NCBI GenBank assembly: GCA_963698535.1
Contig: CAVORD010000001.1
Location: 1,736,001-1,800,000, forward strand
Length of the DNA stretch: 64,000 nucleotides
Source: CAVORD01 sp963698535
Lineage (GTDB): Bacteria; Bacteroidota; Bacteroidia; Bacteroidales; VadinHA17
Direction: 5' to 3'
Shown: piece by piece, positions 8,409-25,543 of the stretch
How the letters are laid out: each line of letters opens with the position of its first letter
Position numbering within the stretch: the stretch's first letter is position 1
Translations under genes and position numbers: made by a program
The notes under the pieces: model-generated
Database searches by the model: none
The model's input: only the letters and a program-made list of their open reading frames with translations
What the model was told of the DNA's origin: nothing

Positions 8409-10229
8409 CTATAACTCTTCCTGCTCTGATGTTCCGTTAAGATCCTTATGATTAAACCTCTCAAGAACCGAGAGGTCGTTAACCTCTTTTGAAAGCCCTT
8501 TAACAAAATCTATTGGTATATCGAACAGGTCCAGCACGATGAGGCCATCAAGGCAATCATTGAATTTGGGATCTACGTTAAACCCGATAATTTTGGCATT
8601 CAGCTCCAGGTATTTTTTCAGAAGAACCGGTATCCTGTATCCTGCCTCAATATCTCTGATAACCTTTTCTATTTTATTAATATCGTTTCCTGCGTTATCG
8701 ATGAAAATCTTCCTGTCTACTGTTTTGCCGGGCTTAGGAACGAAATTCTTACGTGGTTCCACGAGGGCTGCCAGTTCCTCGTTATAGCAATAGGTTCTAA
8801 CGTATTCAACAATAAGTGAACGTGAGAACTTCGACAGGTCGGCGCTGATACTTACCGGCCCGATCAAATACCTGTAATCGGTATTTTTCAAGAGGAAGAA
8901 GAGTATTCCTTTCCATAACATAAACAATGGCAATGGTTTACGCTGGTAATCGGTAACAATAAACGACCTTCCAAGTTCGATCGACTCTCCAAGAATACCT
9001 TTAAAACTATTCTTCAGTTTAAAGAGTGAATTGAGATAAAATCCCTTTACTCCGTAGAGGTTTAATATATCCTTCCCTTTGCCAATACGGTATGCACCAA
9101 CGATCCTGTTCTCGTCGGTATCCCAGATAAAGAGATGATTATAATAGAAGTCATATTCATCAATATCTATCGCCTTGTTTGTTCCTTCTCCAACCTCACG
9201 GAAGGTAATCTCGCGCAGACGCCCTATCTCATTAAAAATATGCGGGATCTTTACAGTAGGGGCACAAACAACAGAGTAGTTCTTATTCGTAAAGAGTTCA
9301 TACTCCGATCTGACATTCTCAAATTCCTGTCTCAGAATTTCAACTGACTCAGGTTCAACTATTTGTTCAGCCTTCCTGTTAACACTGAATCTCTTAAAAT
9401 AGAAGCGTTTCGGTTCAAGGAGGGTTCCCAGAGAATAGGTTCTTGCCCTCAGATATCTCCCATAGGTGGCTATATCGGTGAATTCCGCCTGTTCCTTAAC
9501 CGAAATCGGCTTACCAATTCGTATTCTTATAGGCTTATTCCGTTTGTTGAACAACTCAGATGGTAATTTTGCAGTTCTAAGAAGAGGATGGATGGTTCCA
9601 AGAATATGAAACCATCTGGAGTTTGTTCCATGAAAATATACAGGTATAACAGGAACCTTAGCTTTCTTAATGAATTTCAGTGCTGATGCCTGCCATTCGC
9701 GGTCGGATATAATTGCAGAGTCATCCTGATATGTTGAAACCTCACCTGCCGGAAATATTCCAAAACAATGACCCTGATCGACATGTGCCAGCCCCTCCTT
9801 AATGCCTGTAAAAGACGACTTTGCATCCTTATGAGTTTCAAAGGGATTTACTGCCAGTACAATATCCTTGATGGGTTCAATTCTTTTCAACAGGAAGTTA
9901 GCCATGACCTTATAGTCGGGTCGCTTTTCATAAATAAGCTTAACAATAAGCATAGCATCAATTCCGCCATAAGGGTGGTTAGAGATGGTAATAAAGCTTC
10001 CTTCAGCCGGGATATTCTTCATATCCTCTTCCGATATTTCATATTTAATACCCAATAGTTCGATAATGGAATCGATGAAGGTCATTGGGTCTGACTGATC
10101 GGTCGAGGAATATAGCTTATTGAGTTTATTGTACTTAAATAACTGCATCAGAGCAGAAGCGATAATATTTCCACCAGGCATATTGAGATGAGTTGCCTTT
10201 GCGAGATCTTCTGTTGTAAGTAGTTTCAT
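8409..10229 (-). CDS. Two-domain acyltransferase: PlsC-like plus OlsB-like GNAT (amino-acid lipid synthesis)
   Basis: Probably makes an acylated amino-acid lipid (ornithine or glycine lipid) by N- then O-acylation at the inner membrane. The N-terminal half (about residues 60-260) is a glycerophosphate-acyltransferase fold with SNHPYGGIDAM and the FPAGEVS block. The spacing between the catalytic H and D is five residues, not the usual four. The C-terminal part (about 320-500) resembles the OlsB/hemolysin-like N-acyltransferases (FREVGEGTNKAIDIDEYD, VGAYRIG, ELGRSFI, YLIGPVSIS). Order and fusion resemble OlsF; in Bacteroides the two activities are the separate glycine-lipid genes glsB and glsA. 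Substrate is inferred only. A promoter box lies 19 nt upstream. Confidence 0.8.
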   Translation of the reverse strand: MKLLTTEDLAKATHLNMPGGNIIASALMQLFKYNKLNKLYSSTDQSDPMTFIDSIIELLGIKYEISEEDMKNIPAEGSFITISNHPYGGIDAMLIVKLIYEKRPDYKVMANFLLKRIEPIKDIVLAVNPFETHKDAKSSFTGIKEGLAHVDQGHCFGIFPAGEVSTYQDDSAIISDREWQASALKFIKKAKVPVIPVYFHGTNSRWFHILGTIHPLLRTAKLPSELFNKRNKPIRIRIGKPISVKEQAEFTDIATYGRYLRARTYSLGTLLEPKRFYFKRFSVNRKAEQIVEPESVEILRQEFENVRSEYELFTNKNYSVVCAPTVKIPHIFNEIGRLREITFREVGEGTNKAIDIDEYDFYYNHLFIWDTDENRIVGAYRIGKGKDILNLYGVKGFYLNSLFKLKNSFKGILGESIELGRSFIVTDYQRKPLPLFMLWKGILFFLLKNTDYRYLIGPVSISADLSKFSRSLIVEYVRTYCYNEELAALVEPRKNFVPKPGKTVDRKIFIDNAGNDINKIEKVIRDIEAGYRIPVLLKKYLELNAKIIGFNVDPKFNDCLDGLIVLDLFDIPIDFVKGLSKEVNDLSVLERFNHKDLNGTSEQEEL

Positions 10230-10248
10230 AAATAGATCTTAATTACAA

Positions 10249-10256
10249 CAAATATA
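10249..10256 (-). promoter_or_regulatory. -7 element of the two-domain acyltransferase
   Basis: Minus strand TATATTTG, full match to TAnnTTTG, 19 nt before the ATG at 10229. Confidence 0.5.
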
Positions 10257-10307
10257 GTAATAAATGAGGGTAGTTGATTACTCATGGCGTAGTCATAACA
10301 TAGTCAT

Positions 10308-10329
10308 GGCGTAGTCTTCAGACTACGCC
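10308..10329. repeat. 22-bp perfect palindrome in the 3' flank of rRNA operon 1
   Basis: GGCGTAGTCT and its reverse complement are separated by TC. The same palindrome with the same flank occurs at 15765-15786 beyond operon 2. A TTTT follows on the + strand, so it would terminate rightward, not rRNA, transcription. A partial extra copy of the arm lies at about 10286-10294. Confidence 0.6.
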
Positions 10330-10365
10330 TTTTCCAAGCTATGCAACAAATCATGATTACTACTA

Positions 10366-10396
10366 CAAAAAAAGCCCTTCAGTTTCCTGAAGGGCT
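10366..10396 (-). terminator. Terminator of rRNA operon 1
   Basis: Arms AGCCCTTCAG (10373-10382) and CTGAAGGGCT (10387-10396) form a 10-bp stem with a TTTC loop. On the minus strand it is followed by T7. It sits 7 bp beyond the 5S gene. Confidence 0.85.
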
Positions 10397-10402
10397 CATT
10401 TT

Positions 10403-10512
<110 letters not shown>

Positions 10513-10560
10513 AAGACCATAAATATTTTAACATGACGGTAAAAAGTTAATAAGATATTA

Positions 10561-13457
<2,897 letters not shown>

Positions 13458-13504
13458 TGAGTGAATTCTTATTAACTTTTTTTTACCATCATGTCAAAGA
13501 ACTT

Positions 13505-13595
13505 TAAAGGTTACAGGTTACATGTTACATGTTACAGGTTATTTAAATCAACCTGAAACCTCCGCGAAGCTTGCGGACGTGTGCAACTTTAATAA
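13505..13595. repeat. Heptamer repeats and short hairpin in the tRNA-less spacer of operon 1
   Basis: The 214-bp 16S-23S spacer (13458-13671) has no tRNA. It holds GGTTACA-type heptamers repeated about four times near 13509-13540. A short hairpin follows (CCGC ... GCGG, near 13561-13575) where operon 2 has its tRNAs. Both outer edges of the spacer match operon 2. Confidence 0.7.
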
Positions 13596-13625
13596 TATAA
13601 TAATGGAGTATAAACCAGGTTCGAT

Positions 13626-13651
13626 AAAGGAGGATTCCGACAAGTCGGAAT
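13626..13651 (-). other. Conserved hairpin with a second anti-Shine-Dalgarno-like motif in the 16S trailer (operon 1)
   Basis: On the minus strand the 16S 3' end (CCTCCTTTC) is followed about 20 nt later by a stem ATTCCGAC / GTCGGAAT and then a second CCTCCTTT (+ strand 13626-13633). The same arrangement is in operon 2 (19490-19515). It is likely part of the precursor processing structure. Confidence 0.5.
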
Positions 13652-13671
13652 ACTGTTTCATCTTGCTCTAG

Positions 13672-15197
<1,526 letters not shown>

Positions 15198-15326
15198 AAA
15201 AAATCATTATGTACTTTGAAGATGATCCAGTCTCTACTCAAATAAAACTAACTTAGGTTTTGTTTCTTCTTCAAGCGAGCTCCTTATCTCTCGCCTGGTT
15301 TATGCTACTCCATCATTTCAAAGAAC
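15198..15326 (-). other. Conserved rRNA leader, operon 1
   Basis: This 130-bp stretch directly upstream of 16S is practically identical to 21062-21190 and then the two operons diverge abruptly. It holds a small hairpin (GCGAG / CTCGC, 15275-15294). Probably antitermination and 5' processing signals. Confidence 0.6.
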
Positions 15327-15507
15327 ATTTCCTCTCTATCTTTAATCTCAAGAGGAAGACCACAAAAAAACTCCGGAAAAATCCGGACATTAAAGTTACA
15401 ACTTTTATTGCGGCTTGTCAAGTTCGTTCCATCCCATCTGCTCTGTTCAATCTTCACTTTATCGGGCCTGAAACTTCAATGAACATCTTTCATTCTGAAA
15501 GCGGCTG

Positions 15508-15538
15508 CAAAGGTATTAATAGTTTCTTAACTTCCAAA
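15508..15538 (-). promoter_or_regulatory. rRNA operon 1 proximal promoter
   Basis: Minus strand TTTG (15535-15538), 19 nt, TACCTTTG (15508-15515): an exact match to the Bacteroidota sigma-ABfr consensus TTTG-N19-TAnnTTTG. The leader to 16S would be about 305 nt. Confidence 0.8.
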
Positions 15539-15622
15539 TACCAACTTCCTTTTTTTTATAAAAAATGAAGTTTTTTTATTCGCATCAGCTGCTTAAAGAA
15601 CGATTCCCTTTATCGGGGAGTG

Positions 15623-15653
15623 CAAAGGTAATTCATTTATGCTTTGCTCCAAA
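15623..15653 (-). promoter_or_regulatory. rRNA operon 1 distal promoter
   Basis: Minus strand TTTG (15650-15653), 19 nt, TACCTTTG (15623-15630). Same sequence and spacing as the proximal promoter, 115 bp further upstream. The rest of the 663-bp gap between operons is AT-rich with no gene seen. Confidence 0.8.
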
Positions 15654-15764
15654 TAAATAGATGCTTTTTTTGTGACTAATTGTAATTATTTATTTGGCTG
15701 ATCTGGATTGAAGTATGATGAATTAATTGATTAGCTATAATGAAGCGTATAGCGTAGTAGTCAT

Positions 15765-15786
15765 GGCGTAGTCTTCAGACTACGCC
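15765..15786. repeat. 22-bp palindrome in the 3' flank of rRNA operon 2
   Basis: Identical to the palindrome at 10308-10329. The matching flank shows that the duplicated rRNA unit extends about 100 bp beyond 5S. Confidence 0.6.
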
Positions 15787-15824
15787 TTTTCTGAATCATG
15801 CAACAAATCATGATTACTACATAC

Positions 15825-15854
15825 AAAAAAAGCCCTTCAGTTTCCTGAAGGGCT
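15825..15854 (-). terminator. Terminator of rRNA operon 2
   Basis: The same 10-bp stem (15831-15840 and 15845-15854) and TTTC loop as operon 1, with a T6 tract on the minus strand. Confidence 0.85.
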
Positions 15855-15860
15855 CATTTT

Positions 15861-15970
<110 letters not shown>

Positions 15971-15976
15971 AAGATC

Positions 15977-16061
15977 TTTAAGGTTGCGGATGCCTTTGCC
16001 ACCTTGCGCGGGTTCCGCTGAAGTTACTGTTGGTATTAACCTGAAGTCGCTTCACCTTAAA
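15977..16061. repeat. Insert with inverted-repeat ends in the 23S-5S spacer of operon 2
   Basis: TTTAAGGT (15977-15984) and ACCTTAAA (16054-16061) bound about 85 bp that operon 1 lacks; sequence on both sides of the insert matches operon 1. The inside is GC-rich compared with the spacer and encodes no gene or RNA I recognise. Confidence 0.55.
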
Positions 16062-16106
16062 TTTGTCAATATTTTAACATGACGGTAAAAAGTTAATAAG
16101 ATATTA

Positions 16107-19003
<2,897 letters not shown>

Positions 19004-19059
19004 TTGAGTGAATTCTTATTAACTTTTTTTTACCATCATGTCAAAGAACCTGAAAAGTC

Positions 19060-19127
19060 TCAGGTTACAGGTTACAGGTTACAGGTTATTAAAACCTGCG
19101 ACTTGCGACTTGCAACTTGCAACTTTT
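19060..19127. repeat. Heptamer tandem repeats on the 23S side of the tRNA cassette
   Basis: GGTTACA is repeated about three times (19063-19090), then ACTTGCA/ACTTGCG-type heptamers (19100-19125). Similar heptamers flank the other side of the tRNA cassette (19392-19452). Confidence 0.65.
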
Positions 19128-19131
19128 ATTG

Positions 19132-19205
19132 TGGAGAATAACGGATTCGAACCGTTGACCCCCTGCGTGCAAGGCAGGTGCTCTAGCCAGCTGAGCTAAT
19201 TCCCC
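19132..19205 (-). tRNA. tRNA-Ala (anticodon TGC)
   Basis: 74 nt. Acceptor GGGGAAT pairs with ATTCTCC (one G-U), discriminator A, D-arm GCTC...GAGC, anticodon arm CCTGC-CTTGCAC-GCAGG with TGC, T-arm with GGTTCGAATCC. CCA is not encoded. It is the spacer tRNA nearest 23S. Confidence 0.97.
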
Positions 19206-19294
19206 TTAATACCGGCTAACCGGTATCTTTCAATGAACTATTCAATCAGATTGTTATCTCTTTCCTCACTCTCACTCTCACTCTGATTTTTCAG

Positions 19295-19368
19295 TAGTCC
19301 CGCGCGGATTTGAACCGCGGACCCCTACATTATCAGTGTAGTGCTCTAACCAACTGAGCTACGGAACT
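19295..19368 (-). tRNA. tRNA-Ile (anticodon GAT)
   Basis: 74 nt. Acceptor AGTTCCG pairs with CGGGACT (one T-G), discriminator A, D-arm GCTC...GAGC, anticodon loop CTGATAA, T-arm CGCGG-TTCAAAT-CCGCG. CCA is not encoded. Order 16S-Ile-Ala-23S is the common bacterial arrangement. Confidence 0.97.
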
Positions 19369-19489
19369 GGATAAGATTGCAGTTTCCAAATCTCAGGTTT
19401 CAGGTTAAATTGCTATAAACAACCTGGAACCTGCAACTTGGAACTTGCAACTTTAATAATATAATAATGGAGTATAAACCAGGTTCGAT

Positions 19490-19515
19490 AAAGGAGGATT
19501 CCGACAAGTCGGAAT
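19490..19515 (-). other. Conserved hairpin with a second anti-Shine-Dalgarno-like motif in the 16S trailer (operon 2)
   Basis: Same stem and second CCTCCTTT (minus strand) as in operon 1 at 13626-13651. Sequence from here to 16S is identical in the two operons although the rest of the spacer differs. Confidence 0.5.
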
Positions 19516-19535
19516 ACTGTTTCATCTTGCTCTAG

Positions 19536-21061
<1,526 letters not shown>

Positions 21062-21190
21062 AAAAAATCATTATGTACTTTGAAGATGATCCAGTCTCTA
21101 CTCAAATAAAACTAACTTAGGTTTTGTTTCTTCTTCAAGCGAGCTCCTTATCTCTCGCCTGGTTTATGCTACTCCATCATTTCAAAGAAC
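21062..21190 (-). other. Conserved rRNA leader, operon 2
   Basis: Nearly identical to 15198-15326, including the small GCGAG/CTCGC hairpin; the operons diverge beyond 21190. The remaining sequence up to 21591 holds two promoters and no gene. Confidence 0.6.
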
Positions 21191-21257
21191 TTATATCTGC
21201 TTAGATTTTCCCTTACAGACCGTTGTAAAAAAATCCCCAATCAAAATTTTGGGGAGT

Positions 21258-21288
21258 CAAAGATACAACTTCACCTTCTTTTTACAAA
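21258..21288 (-). promoter_or_regulatory. rRNA operon 2 proximal promoter
   Basis: Minus strand TTTG (21285-21288), 19 nt, TATCTTTG (21258-21265). Exact consensus and spacing; leader of about 190 nt. Confidence 0.8.
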
Positions 21289-21367
21289 TCTTTATCGGAC
21301 TTTTTTCAACCTCTTCTACCTTCCTCTCATCCGATTTAAAAGAACTTATTTGTGTCGAAAGCGGGTG

Positions 21368-21397
21368 CAAAGATATTAATTGTTTTATTCCTCACAA
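21368..21397 (-). promoter_or_regulatory. rRNA operon 2 distal promoter
   Basis: Minus strand TTG (21395-21397), 19 nt, TATCTTTG (21368-21375). About 110 bp upstream of the proximal promoter, the same twin layout as operon 1. Confidence 0.75.
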
Positions 21398-21565
21398 CAG
21401 CTATAATAAAATATTTTATCAAAATTCTCAGAGCCCTTTCTTATCTCTTTGATATCTTGGTTTATATTCTCTGTGTCTGTTGCGATTTTATATTTCGACC
21501 ACCCTTTTTAATGGCTCATATATAAATATTAAACACTCCACCGCCTCCATCTTGCCGAAATTGAG

Positions 21566-21573
21566 TATTTTCG
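21566..21573 (+). promoter_or_regulatory. Possible -7 element of the polyprenol-mannose synthase gene
   Basis: TATTTTCG, one mismatch from TAnnTTTG, 18 nt before the ATG at 21592. Confidence 0.35.
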
Positions 21574-21591
21574 TAAATCCTAATAAATAAA

Positions 21592-22329
21592 ATGCAGAAT
21601 ATAGTTCTAATACCTACCTATAAGGAGGCTGAAAACATTGAAGCAATAGTAAAGCATGTCTCAGCCCTGCCTGTGCCTTTCGATATTCTGGTTATTGATG
21701 ATAACTCCCCCGACGGAACAGCGTCAATTGTAAAGAATTTAATGGAGGAACTTAAGAACCTGCATATCCTGGAAAGGAAAGGCAAACTGGGACTGGGGAC
21801 AGCATATATTGCAGGATTTGAATGGGCACTCAGAAACGGGTATCACTATATCTATGAGATGGATGCCGATTTTTCTCACAACCCCGACGACCTGGTACGC
21901 CTGTTTGAGGCCTGCTCCTCAGGTAGAGCCGATGTTGCCATCGGTTCAAGGTATGTTTCCGGGGTGAATGTTGTTAACTGGCCACTGGGAAGAGTGCTGA
22001 TGTCATATTTTGCATCTATTTATGTCAGGATCATTACCGGTATGAATATAAAAGATACTACTGCCGGCTTTATCTGCTATAACCGCGATGTATTAATGAA
22101 TATCAAACCCGAACAGATCAGGTCGGTCGGGTACGGCTTCCAGATTGAGATGAAATTTATCTCCTGGTGCATGGGATATAAGATCGTGGAAATACCCATT
22201 GTCTTTACCGACAGGAAGCTGGGCGTCTCGAAAATGTCGGGTGGTATATTTAACGAAGCCTTCTGGGGGGTTCTGAGAATGAAATTCCGTGCTATTACCG
22301 GAAAATATAAAAAGGAAATAAAGAAATAA
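21592..22329 (+). CDS. Polyprenol monophosphomannose synthase-like glycosyltransferase (GT2)
   Basis: Likely transfers a sugar from a nucleotide donor to a polyprenyl phosphate on the cytoplasmic face of the membrane, supplying a lipid-linked donor. GT-A fold with the N-terminal PTYKEAENIE strand-helix, DDNSPDGT (about residues 37-44), the metal-binding MDADFSHNPDD (about 86-96) and the GSRYVSG and TAGFICYNRD blocks typical of DPM1/Ppm1. At 245 residues it is the short form without C-terminal membrane helices. It ends 9 bp before pyrC and probably forms an operon with it. Donor and acceptor are inferred. Confidence 0.9.
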   Translation: MQNIVLIPTYKEAENIEAIVKHVSALPVPFDILVIDDNSPDGTASIVKNLMEELKNLHILERKGKLGLGTAYIAGFEWALRNGYHYIYEMDADFSHNPDDLVRLFEACSSGRADVAIGSRYVSGVNVVNWPLGRVLMSYFASIYVRIITGMNIKDTTAGFICYNRDVLMNIKPEQIRSVGYGFQIEMKFISWCMGYKIVEIPIVFTDRKLGVSKMSGGIFNEAFWGVLRMKFRAITGKYKKEIKK

Positions 22330-22338
22330 GCCGTTGCG

Positions 22339-23676
22339 ATGGGAAGATTACTGATCAGGAACGGGACAATAGTAAGTGACGGAAGGTCCTTCACGGGTAC
22401 CATTCTGATAGAGAATGACGTTATTACCTCTATCACCGAATCTTCACCGCAGATAGCCGGTAATGTAAGAGAAATTGATGCATCCGGAAAGTATGTCCTT
22501 CCGGGAATTATCGATGACCAGGTCCATTTCAGGGATCCAGGACTTACCCACAAGGGCGATCTGTTTACCGAATCGCGGGCAGCGGTGGCCGGAGGGGTAA
22601 CCTCTTTCATGGAAATGCCCAACACCAATCCACAGACAATTACCGTTGAAGCCCTTAAGAACAAACTTAAGGATGCTTCTGAAAAGTCTGTTGCCAACTA
22701 CTCCTTCTATTTTGGAGCTACAAATGACAATATTGATGAGATACTTAAGGTCGACCCGGCCCTGATCTGCGGAGTAAAGGTTTTCATGGGTGCTTCAACA
22801 GGAAATATGCTTGTTGACAATGAAGAGAGCCTTCGACAGATCTTCTCCAGGGTGAAAATTCCAGTTGCCTGTCACTGTGAGGATGAACCCACCATTATTA
22901 AGAACACCGAACACTATAAAAAACTGTTCAGCGGAGATGTACCTTTTTCGGCTCATCCTTTAATAAGAAGCAGGGAAGCTTGCCTGAAATCATCGGGACT
23001 GGCTGTTAAACTTGCCAGAGAATATGGTACCAGACTACATATTCTTCACCTCTCTACTGCCGATGAGATGGTATTCTTCGCAGACGGAGAGCTGAAGGAT
23101 AAGAAAATAACCTCCGAGGTATGTATCCATCACCTTTTCTTTGACGATCGTGACTATGATTCCAAAGGCGCCTTCATAAAATGGAATCCTGCAATAAAGA
23201 CACCCCACGACAGAGAAGCGTTGAAAAAAGCTCTTACAGATGGCCGAATAGATATAATAGCTACTGATCATGCCCCTCATACAAAAGAGGAAAAAGGGAA
23301 CAGTTACTTCAGCTGTCCCTCCGGAGGACCAATGGTGCAGCACTCACTGGTAGCCATGCTGGAGCTATACCATGATGGTTTACTGTCTCTTGAAAAAATA
23401 GTAACCCTTATGTGTCACAATCCATCAATACTCTTCAGTATAAAGGAAAGAGGATTCATAAGAGAGGGATATAAGGCCGACCTTGCCATTGTGGATCTGG
23501 ACGATCCCTGGACCGTGTCACCTGAAAATATCCTCTATAAGTGCGGATGGTCTCCTTTTGAAGGAAAAACATTCAATTCCAGGGTTAACTACACAATTAT
23601 TAATGGTAATGTTGCTTATGAGAACGGAAAAGTCGACAATAATCACAGGGGAGAGAAGCTCGAATTCAATAGGTAA
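22339..23676 (+). CDS. pyrC: Dihydroorotase
   Basis: Interconverts carbamoyl-aspartate and dihydroorotate in pyrimidine synthesis; zinc amidohydrolase of the cytoplasm. Visible are DDQVHFRDPG (about residues 58-67, HxH metal ligands plus substrate arginine), MEMPNTNP, the VKVFMGAST segment, histidines at HCEDE and HILHLST, and the catalytic IIATDHAPHTKEEK (about 307-320). At 445 residues it fits the long class I type. The 3' end overlaps the start of the next gene by about 59 bp if that starts at 23618. Confidence 0.95.
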   Translation: MGRLLIRNGTIVSDGRSFTGTILIENDVITSITESSPQIAGNVREIDASGKYVLPGIIDDQVHFRDPGLTHKGDLFTESRAAVAGGVTSFMEMPNTNPQTITVEALKNKLKDASEKSVANYSFYFGATNDNIDEILKVDPALICGVKVFMGASTGNMLVDNEESLRQIFSRVKIPVACHCEDEPTIIKNTEHYKKLFSGDVPFSAHPLIRSREACLKSSGLAVKLAREYGTRLHILHLSTADEMVFFADGELKDKKITSEVCIHHLFFDDRDYDSKGAFIKWNPAIKTPHDREALKKALTDGRIDIIATDHAPHTKEEKGNSYFSCPSGGPMVQHSLVAMLELYHDGLLSLEKIVTLMCHNPSILFSIKERGFIREGYKADLAIVDLDDPWTVSPENILYKCGWSPFEGKTFNSRVNYTIINGNVAYENGKVDNNHRGEKLEFNR

Positions 23677-24202
23677 AAACTGCCTGCTCCCACTTATAAT
23701 TTTCCCCCTGTTTATTACTGGCATGCTCTTTACTGCTGGCTGCAGGAACAATGAAAAGAACTCTTCCAAAACCAATAATTCATCCGATACGCTCAGGACA
23801 GAATATGTTAAGGTAGCAGACAACATCTCTTATGATGTCATAATAAAGCCGGAGCCGGAGAGTGACCCATGGGAATTTGAGAAGCTGGAGGGCTTGAAGG
23901 ATTCGATTCTTATCGATCGACTGTTCAGTGATGTATATGAGGGCAGGGCTAATGCCTTCGATTTCTTCACCGGTGAACCGGTTAATAAAAAAGATCTTCA
24001 GAAACTGGAAGAGGAGTTTAATAACGACCGATCGTTAATAGCAAAACTCCAGTTTACAGAAGACTGGTATCTTAACAATGAAACGGGTGAAATAACAAAA
24101 AACATCAGGTCTGTAACTGCCGGCTATGGGATAACCGACTTCGACGGTCGAAGAATGGGATACAAGGCCGCTTTCAAGATCATCTATCCGGCCAACAGAT
24201 AA
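23618..24202 (+). CDS. Lipoprotein of unknown function following pyrC
   Basis: I do not recognise the family. The N-terminus holds a hydrophobic stretch ending in a lipobox (FTAGC, Cys about residue 42 from the ATG at 23618), so it should be a lipoprotein facing the periplasm. The start is uncertain: upstream ATGs at 23603 and 23609 are also in frame, and the hydrophobic segment sits rather far from any ATG. About 150 charged residues follow, with FDFFTGEPVNKKDLQKLEEEF and EDWYLNNETGEITKNIRSV. This recalls the C-terminal half of PorN/GldN, but too faintly to name. Its stop codon directly abuts the aspartokinase stop on the opposite strand. Confidence 0.7.
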   Translation: MRTEKSTIITGERSSNSIGKNCLLPLIIFPLFITGMLFTAGCRNNEKNSSKTNNSSDTLRTEYVKVADNISYDVIIKPEPESDPWEFEKLEGLKDSILIDRLFSDVYEGRANAFDFFTGEPVNKKDLQKLEEEFNNDRSLIAKLQFTEDWYLNNETGEITKNIRSVTAGYGITDFDGRRMGYKAAFKIIYPANR

Positions 24203-25460
24203 TCATTCGTTTTTAAGAACATAGCGGATCGATTTCCTGGTCTTCTGCTCAAGGAGGACACTCTTGCCACCGGTTACCCTATCCATAGCCTCACTGTTGT
24301 AGTGTCGCACAGTGATCAACTCAACATTATTATTGTAACGTATGTTGAAATCAATTTTAAGGTCATCGGTAAGACGCTCAATGCGGACAGGATCATCATC
24401 AACACAAACAGCAATACTTACCGCACTTGCCTGTACCAGGTTGGTCTTAATGCCATGCTTATAAAAGAGATGGAATACTTTACCAAGACTCTCACCCATA
24501 ACAAATGAAAAATCGGCAGGTACCAGCGAAAGTAGTACCTGGTTCTCCTTCCTCACAAAAAGGGGTAACTTATTTACATTCCCCTCTCTGACAGAAATAA
24601 TCGTACCGGAATTTTCAGGTGCCACAAACGACCTTACATACAGAGGAATAGACTTGTTATGTAACGGTTTAATGGTCTTTGGATGTACAACCTTGGCTCC
24701 TGAGAAAAAGAGCTCCACTGCTTCCTTGTAAGAGAGAGCCTCTATCTTTTTGGCATCGGGCATCCACTCAGGGTCGGCATTTAATATGCCATGAACATCC
24801 TTCCACACAATTACCTCTTGCGCATTCATAACATTTGCTATGATTGCTGCTGTATAATCCGATCCTTCTCTTCCCAGGGATGTTACCTTCCCTGAAATCG
24901 TTCCTCCTATAAAACCCTGTGTAAGATAGATCTTTGACTTCTTGAAATCAATTGCAGAACGGAACCTTTTTTCGGTTTCCGCCCATAATATATTTGCATC
25001 GCGGTACCTGTCATCAGTCAGCAGGTTCTCCCTTGCATCTATCCACTTTACATCCAGTCCTTCGGCAATTAAGATACCCGGTCACTATTATTGTCGACCA
25101 CACCTCACCATAGGTAACTATCTGGTCATAGTCGCAATCGTAATCACCCGGTTTTGTAACAGCAAGATACTCCCTCAGAGTTGAAAATGAGACCTCAAAC
25201 TTATCGGAAGTTTTTTTGTCTCCTTTCAGCAGATATTCAATAAAAAGGGTATGCGACAAATAAAGTTGGTCGAGTAATTCCAGATATTTTTTATCTCCTG
25301 AATGCCAGCTCTTCAGAACTCCTTCCAGCCCATTAGTGGTTTTCCCAAATGCCGACACAACAACAATAAGATCATCGTTATACCTTTTAATAATGGATCT
25401 CAGATTTCTTATCCCCTCAGGGTCCTTAACCGAGGCCCCTCCAAACTTAAAGACTTTCAT
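24203..25460 (-). pseudogene. lysC: Aspartate kinase, interrupted by one frameshift
   Basis: Would phosphorylate aspartate, the entry to lysine, threonine and methionine synthesis. The N-terminal part (from ATG 25460) starts KVFKFGGASVKDPEG, the ATP-site signature, and reads to VTG. The remainder (IAEGLDVKWIDAR through the SLGREGSDYTAA block and two ACT-like regions) continues in the next frame to 24203. Dropping one G from the GGG at about 25077-25079 (minus strand) restores VTGILIAEGL and a single chain of about 419 residues, normal for a monofunctional enzyme. The intact flanking code and lack of other damage suggest a sequencing insertion or a very recent mutation. Promoter box 16 nt upstream. 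Confidence 0.85.
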
Positions 25461-25476
25461 TTCAAATCGTTTGCCG

Positions 25477-25484
25477 CAAAATTA
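25477..25484 (-). promoter_or_regulatory. -7 element of lysC
   Basis: Minus strand TAATTTTG, full match to TAnnTTTG, 16 nt before the ATG at 25460. It diverges from the fbp promoter 32 bp away. Confidence 0.5.
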
Positions 25485-25516
25485 AGATTTATAGACCTAA
25501 CTCCAATTGGATTTTC

Positions 25517-25524
25517 TATTTTTG
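25517..25524 (+). promoter_or_regulatory. -7 element of fbp
   Basis: TATTTTTG, full match to TAnnTTTG, 19 nt before the ATG at 25544. Confidence 0.5.
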
Positions 25525-25543
25525 CATTAACCTTCCTTGAATT

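Noticed and set aside
10308..10329. The palindrome as the rRNA terminator
   Set aside because: Its T run is on the + strand, opposite to rRNA transcription; the hairpin at 10366-10396 is better placed and has T7 on the correct strand.
13505..13595. CRISPR-like short repeats in the rRNA spacers
   Set aside because: The repeat unit is about 7 bp, there are no spacers of constant length and no cas genes nearby; these are simple heptamer repeats.
13458..13671. A hidden tRNA in the operon 1 spacer
   Set aside because: No cloverleaf or GGTTCGA-type T-arm is present on either strand; only heptamers and a small hairpin.
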